Source: Paraburkholderia rhynchosiae
GTDB lineage: Bacteria > Pseudomonadota > Gammaproteobacteria > Burkholderiales > Burkholderiaceae
Direction: 5' to 3'
NCBI RefSeq assembly: GCF_002879865.1
Contig: NZ_PNXY01000004.1
Coordinates: 62,001 to 126,000, forward strand
DNA: 64,000 nucleotides
Positions 34,247-44,961 of the stretch are shown piece by piece (the stretch's first letter is position 1; each line of letters begins with the position of its first letter). Below the pieces are notes generated by a model. It saw nothing but the letters and a program-made list of their open reading frames with translations, was not told the origin of the DNA and ran no database searches. The position numbers were made by a program, and so were the translations under genes.

Positions 34247-34950
34247 AGCGCGGCTTCCTTGTACGTGCTGCTCGGCGCGGCGTCACGGCGGACAATCTGG
34301 ATAGTCCGAAACTCGGGTGCGCTGCTTTGACCGGCGGACGAGCATCCGCCGAAGGCCGCGGGCTCGGCCCATTGGTCATCGACCGAGGGTTCCGCAGGCG
34401 CCTGGGGCACGGCATCGGGCGGCTGCACCGGCTCTCCGGCCAGATCCAGTGCAGCCGCGACCGCTGCCGCATACGGGCTTTGCTGACGCGCTAACGCCGC
34501 ATGGATCGATTGCAACAGGTGCGCCATCTCCGCAAGAAACTCGCGCGCGGTGTGCTGCGGTTGCATCGCGGCGAATTCCAGAACGACCGGCAAGTAGTCC
34601 GGCAGTTCGCCCGTCGTGAGCAACAGGCCCTGCTGTGCGTAAGTTTCCTGAAGATCGATCAACGCCGGGCCGCGCTCCCTTGAATCGCCATGCACATGTT
34701 CGAACAGATGAAGCGACGTCTTGCGTCCGCGATCGAACGTATCGACGTAACGCGCTTCGGCTTCGAGCGGATCGGCCTGTTGCAAAGCATCGATCAACGC
34801 GGCCACGGCTTCGCGGCATGCATCGGACAGCGAGCCGTCCGAGCGCAGCGCGAAGCGCAAATCCGGCAGCATCGCGCGAAGCGCCGCGTCCGGATAGCCC
34901 AGCAACGCGGCCAGCACGCGCGCAGCGACATAGTGAGGTTGCGCATTCAT
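34243..34950 (-). CDS. narJ: Nitrate reductase molybdenum cofactor assembly chaperone
   Basis: This is a 235-residue cytoplasmic chaperone that in intact systems helps insert the molybdenum cofactor into NarG. The TorD/NarJ helical fold is evident from RVLAALLGYPDAALRAMLPD, YVDTFDRGRKTSLHLFEHVH and the conserved GDSRERGPALIDLQETYAQQ. The C-terminal 50 residues are Pro/Ala/Glu-rich. It lies 10 bp after narH and overlaps narI. Its usual client, NarG, is not in the window. Confidence 0.93.
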   Translation of the reverse strand: MNAQPHYVAARVLAALLGYPDAALRAMLPDLRFALRSDGSLSDACREAVAALIDALQQADPLEAEARYVDTFDRGRKTSLHLFEHVHGDSRERGPALIDLQETYAQQGLLLTTGELPDYLPVVLEFAAMQPQHTAREFLAEMAHLLQSIHAALARQQSPYAAAVAAALDLAGEPVQPPDAVPQAPAEPSVDDQWAEPAAFGGCSSAGQSSAPEFRTIQIVRRDAAPSSTYKEAAL

Positions 34951-34960
34951 GTCGGGACCT

Positions 34961-36568
34961 TCATACCTCCGCCTTGATTGGGATCGTGCGCTTCTTCTTA
35001 CCGCCGAACAGGCTCGTCGCGCTCGCGCCGTCAGAACAACCGTTGCCGAACGAGAAGCCGCAACCGCCCTTCAGGTCATACAGGTTTTCCGCATATTCAC
35101 GGTGCGTGCCCGGCACCACGAAGCGGTCTTCGTAGCTGGCAAGCGCCATTACGCGGTACATGTCCTCCACTTCGTTGCGGCTCAAACCGACCTGCTCCAG
35201 CACCGCCGGATTCTCGCGGCCGTCGATGTGCTTTTCGCGTTGATATGCGCGCATCGCCAACATCCGCTCGAGTGCGCGGATCACCGGCGCTTCGTCGCCG
35301 GCGGTCAGCAGATTGGCCAGATACTTAACCGGAATGCGCAGTTGCGTCACGTCGGGTATTTCGCCGTTCAGGCTCATATGGCCTTCGCTTGCCGCTGTCG
35401 TGATCGGCGAAAGCGGCGGCACGTACCACACCATCGGCAGCGTGCGATATTCCGGGTGCAGCGGCAGCGCCACCTTCCAGTCCATCGCCATCTTGTAGAC
35501 AGGGCTCGTCTTCGCTGCCTCGAGCCATGCCTCGGGGATACCGTCGGCGCGCGCCTGTGCGATTACTTTCGGGTCGTTCGGATCGAGGAACACATCGAGT
35601 TGCGCCTGATATAGGTCGGTCTCGCGTTCGACAGAGGCGGCGGTCTCTATCCGATCGGCGTCATACAGCAGTACGCCGAGATAACGAATGCGGCCGACGC
35701 AGGTTTCGGAACACACGGTCGGCTGACCGCTTTCAATGCGCGGATAGCAGAAGATGCACTTCTCGGCTTTGCCCGATTGCCAGTTGTAGTAGATCTTCTT
35801 ATATGGACAACCGGACACGCACATGCGCCAACCGCGGCACTTGTCCTGATCGATCAACACGATGCCATCTTCCTCGCGCTTGTAGATCGAGCCCGAAGGA
35901 CAACTCGCGACGCACGCCGGATTCAGGCAGTGCTCGCAGAGCCGCGGCAAATACATCATGAAAGTGTTTTCGAACTGACCGTAGATGTCCTTCTGCGCGT
36001 CGTCGAAATTCTTGTCCTTGCTGCGCTTCTCGAACTCGCCGCCGAGAATTTCTTCCCAGTTCGGACCCCACTCGATTTTTTCCATGCGCTTGCCGGTAAT
36101 CAGGCTGCGCGGTCGCGCAACAGGCGGCGCCTTCATTTCCGGGGCGGCCTGCAAGTGCTCGTAGTCGAATGTGAACGGCTCGTAGTAGTCGTCGATCCGC
36201 GGCAGGTTCGGATTCGCAAAGAGGCGCGACAGCACCTTCAGCCGGCCGCCCTGGCGCGGCTCGATCGAACCGTCGGCGTTGCGCTTCCAGCCGCCGTTCC
36301 ATTTCTCCTGGTTCTCCCACTGCTTTGGATAGCCGATGCCCGGCTTCGTTTCCACGTTATTGAACCACGCGTACTCGACGCCTTCCCGGCTCACCGGCAC
36401 GACCACGATCAGCATAGCCATCGTGGCCGTACTGATCAGAGACTTTTCGGCCAGGCCCACGCTGCCTTTCGGATCGAGCACCTCAAGATTGCTGCACCCC
36501 GAGAGCGACGCGACGAGTCCTGCCCCCAAGGGCATCAACACCCGTTCAAAGGTCTTTTTATTCACCAT
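34961..36568 (-). CDS. narH: Chimeric CyoA leader - nitrate reductase beta subunit
   Basis: From residue 60 onward this is a normal NarH (SREGVEYAWFNNVETKPGIG), with cysteine motifs CEHCLNPACVASCP, CRGWRMCVSGCP and CIFC for the remaining iron-sulfur clusters. Residues 1-59 are not NarH. NKKTFERVLMPLGAGLVASL, lipobox LSGC (Cys25) and VLDPKGSVGLAEKSLI then MAMLIVVVPV are the lipoprotein signal and first helix of a CyoA-type ubiquinol oxidase subunit II. The join is at about 36390. Native NarH would have a C-x2-C-x2-C-x3-C motif in the lost part, so at least two clusters are compromised. The start could be ATG 36568 or the next codon, GTG. This is either a real deletion fusion or an assembly misjoin. 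Confidence 0.88.
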   Translation of the reverse strand: MVNKKTFERVLMPLGAGLVASLSGCSNLEVLDPKGSVGLAEKSLISTATMAMLIVVVPVSREGVEYAWFNNVETKPGIGYPKQWENQEKWNGGWKRNADGSIEPRQGGRLKVLSRLFANPNLPRIDDYYEPFTFDYEHLQAAPEMKAPPVARPRSLITGKRMEKIEWGPNWEEILGGEFEKRSKDKNFDDAQKDIYGQFENTFMMYLPRLCEHCLNPACVASCPSGSIYKREEDGIVLIDQDKCRGWRMCVSGCPYKKIYYNWQSGKAEKCIFCYPRIESGQPTVCSETCVGRIRYLGVLLYDADRIETAASVERETDLYQAQLDVFLDPNDPKVIAQARADGIPEAWLEAAKTSPVYKMAMDWKVALPLHPEYRTLPMVWYVPPLSPITTAASEGHMSLNGEIPDVTQLRIPVKYLANLLTAGDEAPVIRALERMLAMRAYQREKHIDGRENPAVLEQVGLSRNEVEDMYRVMALASYEDRFVVPGTHREYAENLYDLKGGCGFSFGNGCSDGASATSLFGGKKKRTIPIKAEV

Positions 36569-37040
36569 ATCTGCCTGATTCCCATAGACCGATCTGAAAC
36601 ACCACAAAATGTTCTCGCCATGAAGACCAGACCCACTACTTCATGCGCCGTCGAATTCTAAGAGCGTGCCCGTATACGGAACATGATCTTCGACAAGCAA
36701 AACGAAACAAGCTTGATATCGATGTGTGCGAAGCAATTCTTATGATCTGGGTCAAGCGTCGTCGCGTTCGCCTGGCTTATCCTGGCTGCCTCTTGAACTA
36801 CGGCGTGGAAGGCGGGTGACACCTTTCGCTAAAGTCTCGGATGACGAATGGACGTGCATCGCCGTCGGGCGGCGTCGCGAGCCGTGCCGACTCGATTATC
36901 GGCATCGTTACGATAGAAGATTGACGTGGTATCTGGAATGCCTGGCGAACGGGCCGCGGCGGCATGGGGATGCAATGGGCACAGTTACTTGAATAGGGAT
37001 AACCCGCTTGCCGCTCGCGCAACGCATGGCTGAAACGGCA
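36569..37040. other. Intergenic region upstream of the chimeric narH
   Basis: About 470 bp have no gene. Because the coding sequence that follows begins as cyoA, this is probably the old cyo promoter region. It contains an FNR/Anr-like site at 36742-36755, a weaker TTGAT-N4-AT half at 36713-36723, and a CATGAAG/CTTCATG pair near 36618-36644. Confidence 0.45.
36742..36755 (-). promoter_or_regulatory. FNR/Anr-like box upstream of the CyoA-NarH chimera
   Basis: ATGATCTGGGTCAA differs from the classic TTGAT-N4-ATCAA pattern at only two of ten fixed positions and is one base from TTGATCTGGGTCAA, a common Anr box. It lies about 175 bp upstream of the start at 36568. FNR represses cyo in E. coli, so the site fits an inherited cyo promoter. 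It is a candidate only. Confidence 0.4.
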
Positions 37041-38108
37041 TCAGGTGGTGGCTCGCTCCACGATCTCGAAACCGACGTCGGTCACCTTGTCTCTGTCGGC
37101 GCCGGCCAGCCGGTCCAGCAGGCAACGCGCCGCGGTAAGCCCGATACGCGTGCCATCCACGCGCACCGAAGTGAGTTGCGGCGTCGTCTCGGTCGCGAAC
37201 TCGAGATCCCCAAATCCGCAGATCGCCAGTTGCAACGGCACGCTCAGGCCCAACTGTTTAGCCGCACCCAACGCTCCAATAGCCAGCAGATCCGATCCGC
37301 AAAACACCGCATCGATGTCCGGCGCCTGCTCAATCAAACGAGACAGCGCAGCCTTTCCGACAGCCACCGAACTCGGCGGCGCAACAAGCACCTCGGCAAT
37401 GTCCCGAATGCCCGATTGTGCGAGCCGCTCGCGGAACCCGCCGCGTCGAGCGAGCGCCCGCGCGTCGTTCGCCGACAGGAGTCCGGGCTTGCGCACTTTC
37501 TTTTGCAGGAAATGCTCGGCCACCGCGACGCCAATCTGGTAATGCGAAAAGCCGACCAGCATGTCGATCGGCTGATCCGTCATGTCCCACGTTTCGACGA
37601 TCGGAATGCCGACGTTGGCCAGCCGTTCGCGCAGCGAGTCCGTATGCGCGACGCCGGTCAGCAGCACGCCTTCAGGGCGCCGGCTCAGCACGGCGTCGAG
37701 CAACGCCTCCTCGCTCGAATCGTTGTAGCCGCTCAATGCGAGCAGCACCTGATAACCCGCGCGCGACATCGTCTCGCTGAACACCTGGATCGTTTCCGAG
37801 AATAGCGAGTGCGCGATGGTCGGCACGATCGCCGCGATCAACCGCGAGCGCGACGACGACAAGCCGCCCGCGAGCCGATTGGGCACATAGCCGAGTTTTT
37901 GCACGACCTGCCGCACACGTTCGAGCGTTTCGGGCGCCACGGTCTCCGGGCTGTTGAACACACGCGACACCGTGATCGGCGCAACGCCCGCCTGCGCGGC
38001 GACATCGGTGATGCGCAAGCCTTTGGGGCCGCCACGCATGCGTCTGACGGGCGCCGCCGCCTCGGGCAGATCGGCGCCGGCAGCAGCGGGCGGTTTTTGA
38101 TTGGGCAT
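37041..38108 (-). CDS. LacI family transcriptional regulator (GntR-type)
   Basis: This is a 355-residue LacI-family repressor. The ATG at 38108 is preferred because the frame before it (to 38171) reads like untranslated sequence. A Pro/Ala-rich leader of about 30 residues precedes the helix-turn-helix GLRITDVAAQAGVAPITVSR and the hinge, where LAGGLSSSRSRLIAAIVPTI opens the sugar-binding domain. It is the last gene of the dehydratase-RraA-MFS run. The paired ATGGTA-N4-TACCAT sites in front of that run have the form of GntR/LacI operators, so it probably represses its own operon in response to a sugar acid. Confidence 0.88.
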   Translation of the reverse strand: MPNQKPPAAAGADLPEAAAPVRRMRGGPKGLRITDVAAQAGVAPITVSRVFNSPETVAPETLERVRQVVQKLGYVPNRLAGGLSSSRSRLIAAIVPTIAHSLFSETIQVFSETMSRAGYQVLLALSGYNDSSEEALLDAVLSRRPEGVLLTGVAHTDSLRERLANVGIPIVETWDMTDQPIDMLVGFSHYQIGVAVAEHFLQKKVRKPGLLSANDARALARRGGFRERLAQSGIRDIAEVLVAPPSSVAVGKAALSRLIEQAPDIDAVFCGSDLLAIGALGAAKQLGLSVPLQLAICGFGDLEFATETTPQLTSVRVDGTRIGLTAARCLLDRLAGADRDKVTDVGFEIVERATT

Positions 38109-38210
38109 GGTGTGCTGACAGGAGGTAATGGATCGCGCGCGTATTCTAAACCGCGGTAGACCGCGATCCACTTAGGCAAACAGGCGACATACTCAGATGT
38201 CCCGCGCGAT

Positions 38211-39539
38211 TTACTCGGTCACCGCCACGTGCCCTTGCGCCATGCGAGCGCCTCTCTCACGACGTAGGATAAACAACGTGATGATGGCGAAAACCAGCAG
38301 ACAGGTAGCCGGAATCAGCATGGGTGCCTTCACGCTGCCCGTGGTCTGACGAACCCACGGCACGAGATTCTGCGCGATGAAGCCGCCAATATTTCCCAGC
38401 GAATTGATCGCGGCAATTCCGGCCGCAGCCCGCGCGCCGAACAGGAATTTCGGCGGCAACGTCCAGAAGCACGGGATGAGCAGATACATGCACGGCGCGC
38501 CAAAGCAGAGCGCGATAAACCGCAGCGTGTTGGTCGGCAGAAACACAGCACTCAGGAAACACATGACACCCAGCAGCGCAGAAACCAGCATCGCGATGAT
38601 CGCGCGATTGCCGCTGCCGCGCAGTTTCGAAGGCAGCCACGCGAGCATGATCGTCGCCATCAGCCATGGAATGATGTTCAGCAAACCATTGGTCGTGTTG
38701 CTTACGCCGAAGCCCTTCACCAGGGTCGGCAACCAGTAGCTCACGCCATACACGGAAATCGACAGCATCATGTAGTAGAGCGCCATGCCGATCACGCGTG
38801 GCTCCATGAGCACGCTCAGCAGCGAACCATGCGCGGCGGCGCCCGATTTGATCTGCGCGCGTTCGGCCTCGAGCGTGCTGGCGAGCCACTGCTTTTCATC
38901 CGCGGAAAGGAACTTCGCTTCTTTCGGCGACGTGGGCAGCAAGTACAACACGACGACCGTCAATAGAACCGATGGCAGCCCCGTGACGATGAACACGAGT
39001 TGCCAGCCGTCCAGGCCCGCGAGGCCGCCCTTGTCGAGCAGCCAGCCGCAGATCGGCGCGCCGACCATATTGCCCAGACTGCTGCCCACAGTGAAATAGC
39101 CGAGCATACGCACGCGATGCCGCGACGGAAACCACAGCGTCAGGTAATAGATCACGCCAGGATACAAACCGGCTTCCGACGCGCCGAGCAGAAAACGCAG
39201 AACGTAGAACATGGTGGCGTTCTGCGTGAACGCGAGCAGTATCGTGACGATGCCCCACGTCAACATGATGCGTGCCATCCAGCGCGGCGCACCGTATTTG
39301 TGCAGCATGACGTTGCTGGGAATTTCGAAAATCAGGTAGCCAATAAAGAACAGCGACGCGCCGAGTCCATACGCGACCTCGGAAAGCCCCAGGCTGCCGA
39401 GCATTTGCAGCTTGGCGAAACTGATATTGGAGCGGTCGATATAAGCGACCAGATAAAGCAGCCCCAGCAACGGCATCAAACGAAGGGCAAGGCGATTGAT
39501 CAGGCGTGATTCGGCAATGGCCGGGGTCGTAGTTGTCAC
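38211..39539 (-). CDS. MFS transporter, ACS family (sugar-acid or tartrate type)
   Basis: This is a 442-residue major facilitator protein with 12 predicted helices. The GTG at 39539 has GGAG 6 nt upstream and starts just before ESRLINRLALRLMPLLGLLY then LVAYIDRSNIS, the usual ACS/anion:cation symporter opening. The frame is open to 39839, but the extra 100 codons are not membrane-protein-like. The conserved loop LGASEAGLYPGVIYYLTLWF is present. It lies 64 bp after the RraA-like gene and would import the organic acid degraded by the operon. Confidence 0.9.
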   Translation of the reverse strand: MTTTTPAIAESRLINRLALRLMPLLGLLYLVAYIDRSNISFAKLQMLGSLGLSEVAYGLGASLFFIGYLIFEIPSNVMLHKYGAPRWMARIMLTWGIVTILLAFTQNATMFYVLRFLLGASEAGLYPGVIYYLTLWFPSRHRVRMLGYFTVGSSLGNMVGAPICGWLLDKGGLAGLDGWQLVFIVTGLPSVLLTVVVLYLLPTSPKEAKFLSADEKQWLASTLEAERAQIKSGAAAHGSLLSVLMEPRVIGMALYYMMLSISVYGVSYWLPTLVKGFGVSNTTNGLLNIIPWLMATIMLAWLPSKLRGSGNRAIIAMLVSALLGVMCFLSAVFLPTNTLRFIALCFGAPCMYLLIPCFWTLPPKFLFGARAAAGIAAINSLGNIGGFIAQNLVPWVRQTTGSVKAPMLIPATCLLVFAIITLFILRRERGARMAQGHVAVTE

Positions 39540-39603
39540 AGCGTCTCCTATGCCCGCGCCGTTAGCGCGAGCCTGTGTCCTGCGATGGGTCGAAGCAGGC
39601 GTC

Positions 39604-40338
39604 TTATTGTTGTTGTGCTCGCCATTGCGCGTAAGCGGCCAGCGTTTCCCCGTTCGGCGGATAGGTGCCGCGCAAGGGCCGGCCTTCGTCGATACGCTGC
39701 GCGATGAACACTTCGAGTTGCTCCTGCTCGGCGGCATCGCACGCGACGTCGGCGGCCATTTCACGCGGCACGATGACGACACCGTCCACGTCCGCGACGA
39801 CGATATCGCCCGGATACACCGGCACGCCACCGCACGCAATCGGCACGTTCATATCCACCGCATGATGTTTTGCGAGATTCAGCGGCGCGCTTGCGCCGGC
39901 GCACCAGATCGGCAAGCCCAATGCAGCGATGGTCCCGCTGTCGCGCACGGGGCCGTCCGATACCATGCCCGCGACGCCGCGCTTTGCGAGACGCAGCGCG
40001 AGAATCGAGCCGACCGATGCAACCGAGCGCTCGCCGCGGCAGTCCTGCACCAGCACGCTGCCGGCTGGCGCGGTCTCGACTGCCTTGCGCTGCGGATGAT
40101 CCGGGTCCTGAAACACGCCTACGTGATCGAGGTCTTCACGTGCCGGAATATTGCGCAGCGTAAACGCCGGGCCGACCACATTCGGCATGCCGGGCGCCGG
40201 CTTGACGAGCGGCGCGACGCCCTGCAAAAACACATTGCGCAAGCCGCGCTTGAAGAGTTGCGTGGTCAACGTGGCCGTGCTCACGTGCCTCAATTGTTCG
40301 AGTGTCGCTTCGCTCACGGCGATTTCGGATGCGGTCAT
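39604..40338 (-). CDS. RraA-like aldolase/decarboxylase
   Basis: This is a 244-residue RraA/HMG-CHA aldolase fold protein. The ATG at 40338 has GGAGCC upstream; frame beyond it is rejected. The active-site pattern is GMVSDGPVRDSGTIAALGLP (the DG...RD Arg-Asp pair) and PGDIVVADVDGVVIVPR near the C terminus. True RraA regulators are shorter (about 160 residues), so this is an enzyme of the 4-hydroxy-4-methyl-2-oxoglutarate aldolase type. Placed 17 bp after an aldonate dehydratase, it could split the 2-keto-3-deoxy acid into pyruvate and an aldehyde; that is an inference. Confidence 0.83.
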   Translation of the reverse strand: MTASEIAVSEATLEQLRHVSTATLTTQLFKRGLRNVFLQGVAPLVKPAPGMPNVVGPAFTLRNIPAREDLDHVGVFQDPDHPQRKAVETAPAGSVLVQDCRGERSVASVGSILALRLAKRGVAGMVSDGPVRDSGTIAALGLPIWCAGASAPLNLAKHHAVDMNVPIACGGVPVYPGDIVVADVDGVVIVPREMAADVACDAAEQEQLEVFIAQRIDEGRPLRGTYPPNGETLAAYAQWRAQQQ

Positions 40339-40355
40339 CAAAGGCTCCGGTTCAA

Positions 40356-42165
<1,810 letters not shown>

Positions 42166-42167
<2 letters not shown>

Positions 42168-42181
42168 GGTATCGCTACCAT
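42166..42181. promoter_or_regulatory. LacI/GntR-type operator O1
   Basis: ATGGTATCGCTACCAT is a dyad with 6-bp arms and a 4-bp centre. It overlaps the start codon of the dehydratase and is the exact reverse complement of O2, 63 bp away centre to centre, six helical turns. It has the ATGNTA-N4-TANCAT form of GntR-type LacI regulators. Confidence 0.7.
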
Positions 42182-42185
42182 CCCG

Positions 42186-42200
42186 CGGCAAGACTTGCCG
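42186..42200. repeat. 15-bp palindrome between the two operators
   Basis: CGGCAAGACTTGCCG has exact 7-bp arms and one central base. It lies in the leader of the dehydratase operon between O1 and O2. It may be another regulator's site or an mRNA hairpin; its role is unknown. Confidence 0.45.
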
Positions 42201-42228
42201 GCGTGACAGAGCTTTCGGGATGAATGCG

Positions 42229-42244
42229 ATGGTAGCGATACCAT
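42229..42244. promoter_or_regulatory. LacI/GntR-type operator O2
   Basis: ATGGTAGCGATACCAT is a dyad identical to O1 on the other strand. Two such sites in phase suggest repression by DNA looping. It lies 62 bp upstream of the dehydratase start and about 118 bp from the divergent IclR gene. Confidence 0.7.
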
Positions 42245-42342
42245 CGTCCGCTGTCGCTCAGGGATATTACTGAGCAGACGCTGTTGCCCGGATTGACTGC
42301 GGCTAGCGATCGGAATAGCATTGTTCCATCTACTGATTATCG

Positions 42343-42359
42343 GTTCTATCTGATAGAAC
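42343..42359. promoter_or_regulatory. Candidate IclR operator
   Basis: GTTCTATCTGATAGAAC is a perfect 8+1+8 palindrome ending 3 nt before the IclR frame at 42363. A half-site GTTCCATC stands exactly 20 bp upstream (42323-42330). The location fits autorepression by the IclR protein. Binding is inferred. Confidence 0.6.
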
Positions 42360-42362
42360 TTC

Positions 42363-43175
42363 ATGGAGATGGACATGCCCCGCAGCAGCGAGACGGTGCG
42401 CCCGCCGCAAGGCGTCACACCGAGTGGGATCGACGTACTGGATCGCGCCGCGTCGATTCTGTTTGCCTTTCGCCGAGACGACGAACCGCTCACCCTCACC
42501 CAGCTTTCGGAGCGCACGGGACTTTACAAGAGCACGCTGTCGCGGCTCGCGCAGGCGCTGTGCCATCACCAGCTTCTGATTCGCCGCGACGACGGGCGCT
42601 TCTGGATCGGCTCGGCCGCGATGCATCTCAGCGCTGTCTACGAAGCCGGCTTCGATCTGCGCGACATCCTGCTGCCCGCAATGAAGGAGCTGAGCGTCGA
42701 GACCGGCGAGGCTGTCTCGTTTCATGTGCGCGAGCGCGATCACCGTGTCTGCCTGTACCGCATCGCGTCGCGTCACTCGATCCGCGCGGAAGTGCAGCAA
42801 GGCGACACGCAACCGCTCGAACGCGGCGCGGGCGGACGCGTGCTGCTCGCGTTTGCCAATGAGCCGGGCGAGCCCTACGAAACGGTCCGCGCTCGCTACG
42901 TGTATGTGTCGATCGGCGAACGCGACCGCGAAACGTCAGGCATTTCCGCGCCCGTGTTTCGGGTCGGCCAGGAACTGGTCGGCGCGCTCGGCATCGTCGG
43001 GCCGTCCGCGCGCATGGGCATCGAGGAAATGGAGCGCTATCGTCCGCGCCTGCTCGAGTTTGCGGCGCGCGTCACGAAGGCGCTGGGCGGCGACGCCGAG
43101 CCTTTGTTGAACGCGGCATCGGCTATAGAAGAGGCGCAAGAAGCGGCGCGCCCCGACAACGCGCTGCCACGCTAA
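42363..43175 (+). CDS. IclR family transcriptional regulator
   Basis: This is a 270-residue IclR-type regulator. The helix-turn-helix region is about residues 25-85 (LTLTQLSERTGLYKSTLSRL AQ), and the effector-binding GAF-like domain contains ERGAGGRVLLAF and SGISAPVF. A third in-frame ATG at 42375 has GGAG at ideal distance and may be the real start. The gene is immediately before ligJ-ligK in the same direction and divergent from the dehydratase operon. It probably controls the ligJK operon in response to an aromatic-pathway intermediate. Confidence 0.88.
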   Translation: MEMDMPRSSETVRPPQGVTPSGIDVLDRAASILFAFRRDDEPLTLTQLSERTGLYKSTLSRLAQALCHHQLLIRRDDGRFWIGSAAMHLSAVYEAGFDLRDILLPAMKELSVETGEAVSFHVRERDHRVCLYRIASRHSIRAEVQQGDTQPLERGAGGRVLLAFANEPGEPYETVRARYVYVSIGERDRETSGISAPVFRVGQELVGALGIVGPSARMGIEEMERYRPRLLEFAARVTKALGGDAEPLLNAASAIEEAQEAARPDNALPR

Positions 43176-43215
43176 AGATTTCGCCACACGGCATTCCGAT
43201 TCGGAGACACACTTG

Positions 43216-44241
43216 ATGATCATCGACATTCACGGTCACTACACGACCGCGCCGAAATCGCTGGAGGCCTGGCGCAACCGCCAGATCGCCGCGCCAGGCA
43301 ATCCCGCAGAGGCACCGAAGCCGTCCGAACTGCACATCAGCGACGACGAACTGCGCGAGTCGATCGAGACCAACCAGTTGCGCCTGATGCGCGAACGCGG
43401 CCTCCACCTCACCGTGTTCAGTCCGCGCGCGAGTTTCATGGCGCATCACATCGGCGACTTCAACATGTCGAGCACGTGGGCGGCCATTTGCAACGAGCTG
43501 TGCTACCGCGTGAGCCAGTTGTTCCCCGAGCATTTCATTCCAGCGGCGATGCTGCCGCAAAGCCCAGGCGTGGATATCGCCACCTGCATCCCTGAACTCG
43601 AGAAGTGCGTCGAGCAATATGGCAACGTAGCGATCAATCTGAATCCCGACCCTTCGGGCGGCCACTGGACCAGCCCGCCACTGTCCGACCGCTACTGGTA
43701 CCCGATCTACGAGAAGATGGTCGAGTACGACATCCCCGCGATGGTTCATGTGAGCACGAGCTGCAATGCGTGCTTCCACACCACCGGCGCGCACTACCTG
43801 AACGCGGACACAACCGCGTTCATGCAGTGCCTCACGTCGGACCTGTTCCGCGACTTCCCGACGCTGCGCTTCGTGATTCCTCACGGCGGCGGCGCGGTGC
43901 CGTATCACTGGGGGCGCTTTCGCGGCCTCGCGCAGGAAATGAAGAAGCCGCTGCTCGAAGAGCATCTGCTCAAGAACATCTTCTTCGACACCTGCGTCTA
44001 TCACCAGCCGGGCATCGATCTGCTTACTAACGTGATTCCCGTCGACAACATTCTGTTCGCGAGCGAGATGATCGGTGCGGTGCGCGGCATCGATCCGCAA
44101 ACCGGCCACCACTTCGACGACACCAGGCGCTACGTCGAGGCAGCCGATATGAACCAGGAACAGCGCTACAAGGTCTACGAAGGCAATGCGCGGCGCGTGT
44201 ATCCGCGCCTCGATGCCGCACTTCAAGCACAAGGACGTTGA
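43216..44241 (+). CDS. ligJ: 4-oxalomesaconate hydratase (amidohydrolase family)
   Basis: This is a 341-residue enzyme of the protocatechuate 4,5-cleavage/gallate route, hydrating 4-oxalomesaconate to 4-carboxy-4-hydroxy-2-oxoadipate. The length equals LigJ. The N-terminal metal motif [20 protein letters not shown] is diagnostic, and [26 protein letters not shown] and [15 protein letters not shown] are the other family blocks. The ATG at 43216 has GGAG upstream; the preceding TTG is unlikely. It is followed at 2 bp by a LigK-type aldolase. The ring-cleaving dioxygenase is not in the window. Confidence 0.88.
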   Translation: MIIDIHGHYTTAPKSLEAWRNRQIAAPGNPAEAPKPSELHISDDELRESIETNQLRLMRERGLHLTVFSPRASFMAHHIGDFNMSSTWAAICNELCYRVSQLFPEHFIPAAMLPQSPGVDIATCIPELEKCVEQYGNVAINLNPDPSGGHWTSPPLSDRYWYPIYEKMVEYDIPAMVHVSTSCNACFHTTGAHYLNADTTAFMQCLTSDLFRDFPTLRFVIPHGGGAVPYHWGRFRGLAQEMKKPLLEEHLLKNIFFDTCVYHQPGIDLLTNVIPVDNILFASEMIGAVRGIDPQTGHHFDDTRRYVEAADMNQEQRYKVYEGNARRVYPRLDAALQAQGR

Positions 44242-44243
44242 AC

Positions 44244-44927
44244 ATGTACGAACTCGGCGTGGTTTATCGCAACATCGCGCGCGCGGACAGCCGCGTCGCG
44301 GACGGCCTCGGCGCGCTCGGCAGCGCGACCGTGCACGAAGCCATGGGACGCGTCGGCCTGATGAAGCCGTACATGCGCCCGATCTATGCGGGCGCGCCGG
44401 TGAGCGGCACGGCCATCACGGTCCTGCTGCATCCCGGCGACAACTGGATGATGCACGTCGTAGCCGAACAGATTCAACCGGGCGATGTGGTGGTGGCAGC
44501 CATCACCGCCGATTGCACGGACGGCTATTTCGGCGACCTGCTCGCAACAAGTTTCCAGGCGCGCGGCGCTCGCGCGCTGATTATCGATGCGGGCGTACGC
44601 GACGTGAGCGTGCTCGCCGAAATGGGCTTCCCCGTCTGGAGCAAGGCGATCTCGGCGAAGGGCACGATCAAGGTCACGCTCGGCTCGGTGAACATTCCGG
44701 TGGTCTGCGCGGGCGCACTCGTCACGCCGGGCGATGTGATCGTCGCGGATCAGGATGGCGTAGTCGTCGTGCCATCGGCGAAGGCTCAGGAAACGCTCGA
44801 CAAAGCCAACGCGCGCGAGGGAAACGAAGGGCAAAAGCGTGACAAGCTCGCATCGGGGGTGCTCGGCCTCGACATGTATCAGATGCGCGAACCACTGAAG
44901 CAGCTGGGTCTGCGCTACGTCGACTGA
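44244..44927 (+). CDS. ligK: 4-carboxy-4-hydroxy-2-oxoadipate aldolase
   Basis: This is a 227-residue class II pyruvate aldolase of the HMG/CHA type that splits 4-carboxy-4-hydroxy-2-oxoadipate into pyruvate and oxaloacetate and decarboxylates oxaloacetate. The ATG at 44244 has AAGGACG upstream; a TTG at 44238 is less likely. [40 protein letters not shown], then [20 protein letters not shown] (Arg-Asp pair) and [17 protein letters not shown] are typical. It follows ligJ directly, giving consecutive pathway steps. Confidence 0.9.
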   Translation: MYELGVVYRNIARADSRVADGLGALGSATVHEAMGRVGLMKPYMRPIYAGAPVSGTAITVLLHPGDNWMMHVVAEQIQPGDVVVAAITADCTDGYFGDLLATSFQARGARALIIDAGVRDVSVLAEMGFPVWSKAISAKGTIKVTLGSVNIPVVCAGALVTPGDVIVADQDGVVVVPSAKAQETLDKANAREGNEGQKRDKLASGVLGLDMYQMREPLKQLGLRYVD

Positions 44928-44961
44928 GCGTCACCACGGACGCTATTCCCAGAGTACCAGC

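Noticed and set aside
43123..44232. 369-residue minus-strand frame opposite ligJ
   Set aside because: It is antisense to a clearly recognised enzyme, rich in Arg/His/Ala as expected for a high-GC shadow frame, and has no ribosome site.
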